NCBI RefSeq assembly: GCF_000179775.1
Contig: NZ_AEEB01000003.1
Location: 744,001-808,000, forward strand
Direction: 5' to 3'
Source of the DNA: Ahrensia sp. R2A130
GTDB lineage: Bacteria > Pseudomonadota > Alphaproteobacteria > Rhizobiales > Rhizobiaceae
Length of the DNA: 64,000 bases
Shown here: piece by piece, positions 63,585 to 64,000 of the stretch
Layout of the letters: each line of letters begins with the position of its first letter
Numbering within the stretch: position 1 is the stretch's first letter
Position numbers and translations under genes: made by a program
The notes under the pieces: model-generated
The model's database searches: none
Seen by the model: the letters and a program-made list of their open reading frames with translations, nothing else
Told to the model about the DNA's origin: nothing

Positions 63585-63592
63585 GCCGCCTC
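63573..63592. terminator. Perfect palindrome terminator at the end of the GlxA-family gene
   Basis: GAGGCGGC-TTAA-GCCGCCTC is a perfect 8-base-pair stem with a 4-base loop. It contains the TAA stop of the regulator gene (63582-63584) and is placed between it and the convergent gene. No long T-run follows, so it may act by blocking both transcripts or may need Rho. Confidence 0.6.
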
Positions 63593-63600
63593 ACCTATAT

Positions 63601-64000
63601 TCACGCGTCAGCGCGCAGGCGTTCGTTTTTCGGATCGAACGCACCTTCTTCGATCACCGTTGCTTTGTGCATCTTGCCCAGCAGTTTGATCTCAAGCTCG
63701 GTGCCAATTTCGCCATTGCCTGGTTTGACCATAGATAGCGCCAACGACTTACCGGTGCGATAGCCGAAGCCGCCGTGGGTCGCGCGTCCAACCAATGTTC
63801 CATCGCGGTAGATTGCTTCAGAACCGCGCGCATCGGTGTCGGTAACGCCGTGAACTTCAAGCGTTGCAAACACCCAATCGTCGCCTTTTTCATGGCGAGC
63901 AGCGAGCGCATCGCGACCGACGAACTCCTTGTCCATCTTGATGAAGCGGTCGAGCGCGGACTCGTAGGCCGAATATTCGATTGAGAGTTCGCGCGGGATC
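63601..64000 (-). CDS. Dimethylglycine/sarcosine dehydrogenase-like protein, C-terminal part (runs off the window)
   Basis: The last 132 residues of a gene whose start lies beyond 64000; the frame is open to the window edge, so the ATG at 63936 is internal. FIKMDKEFVGRDALAARH and ATHGGFGYRTGKSLALSMV are the C-terminal GcvT (folate-binding) region as in dimethylglycine and sarcosine dehydrogenases. It would be the second such enzyme in the window. It is convergent with the GbdR-like regulator. Confidence 0.88.
   Translation of the reverse strand, partial: IPRELSIEYSAYESALDRFIKMDKEFVGRDALAARHEKGDDWVFATLEVHGVTDTDARGSEAIYRDGTLVGRATHGGFGYRTGKSLALSMVKPGNGEIGTELEIKLLGKMHKATVIEEGAFDPKNERLRADA

Noticed and set aside
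1..64000. CRISPR arrays, insertion sequences, prophage, rRNA
   Set aside because: No regularly spaced direct repeats, transposase or integrase motifs, or rRNA segments were seen.

Overview
The window is a 64 kb piece of an alphaproteobacterial chromosome. GC content, gene families and the style of the cob locus suggest a marine Rhizobiales- or Rhodobacterales-type bacterium. The order and genus are inference. Genes are densely packed and many neighbours overlap by 4 bases (ATGA or GTGA). I found no rRNA, tRNA, CRISPR array, insertion sequence or prophage.

Layout. Positions 1-3062 hold the end of a peptide/opine-type ABC importer (permease and a fused double ATPase) coupled to an alpha/beta hydrolase. 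Positions 2988-26161 are a nearly complete cobalamin island: cobD-cobC-cobB-cobA, the divergent cbiD-cobK pair, and a long minus-strand run cobP-cobW-cobN-cobO-terB-cbiX-(DUF429+cobH)-membrane protein-cobL-cobI-(cbiG+cobJ)-cobM-SDR. A clear cobalamin riboswitch (24387-24564) precedes that run, and cobQ lies upstream of it. The enzyme set is mixed. It has the early cobalt chelatase CbiX and the anaerobic-type CbiD and CbiG. It also has the late chelatase subunit CobN with CobW and CobK, and no CobG or CobF.

Positions 26554-29985 are a three-gene aminotransferase / acyl-CoA dehydrogenase / 3-hydroxyisobutyrate dehydrogenase operon, followed by a CHASE2-PAS-GGDEF-EAL protein and a secreted protein made of six cysteine-paired repeats.

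Positions 34688-60047 are a methylated-osmolyte and one-carbon region. It carries two non-pyrrolysine MttB-family methyltransferases, a dimethylglycine-dehydrogenase-like enzyme, a DddP-type DMSP lyase, a betaine:homocysteine methyltransferase-like enzyme, a corrinoid protein with DUF1638, a ferredoxin-like protein, two methylene-THF-reductase-family proteins, a methyl-THF pterin-domain methyltransferase and a RACo-type corrinoid reactivator. The proposed flow is: methylated amine or betaine -> MttB -> methyl-corrinoid protein -> THF -> MetF oxidation, with RACo rescuing oxidised cobalt. The neighbouring B12 island would supply the cofactor. Five of these enzymes carry Arg/Gly-rich tails of the same style, the most striking feature of the window.

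Positions 60044-64000 hold an ABC exporter pair, a GlxA/GbdR-type AraC regulator and the C-terminal end of a second dimethylglycine-dehydrogenase-like gene that runs off the window.
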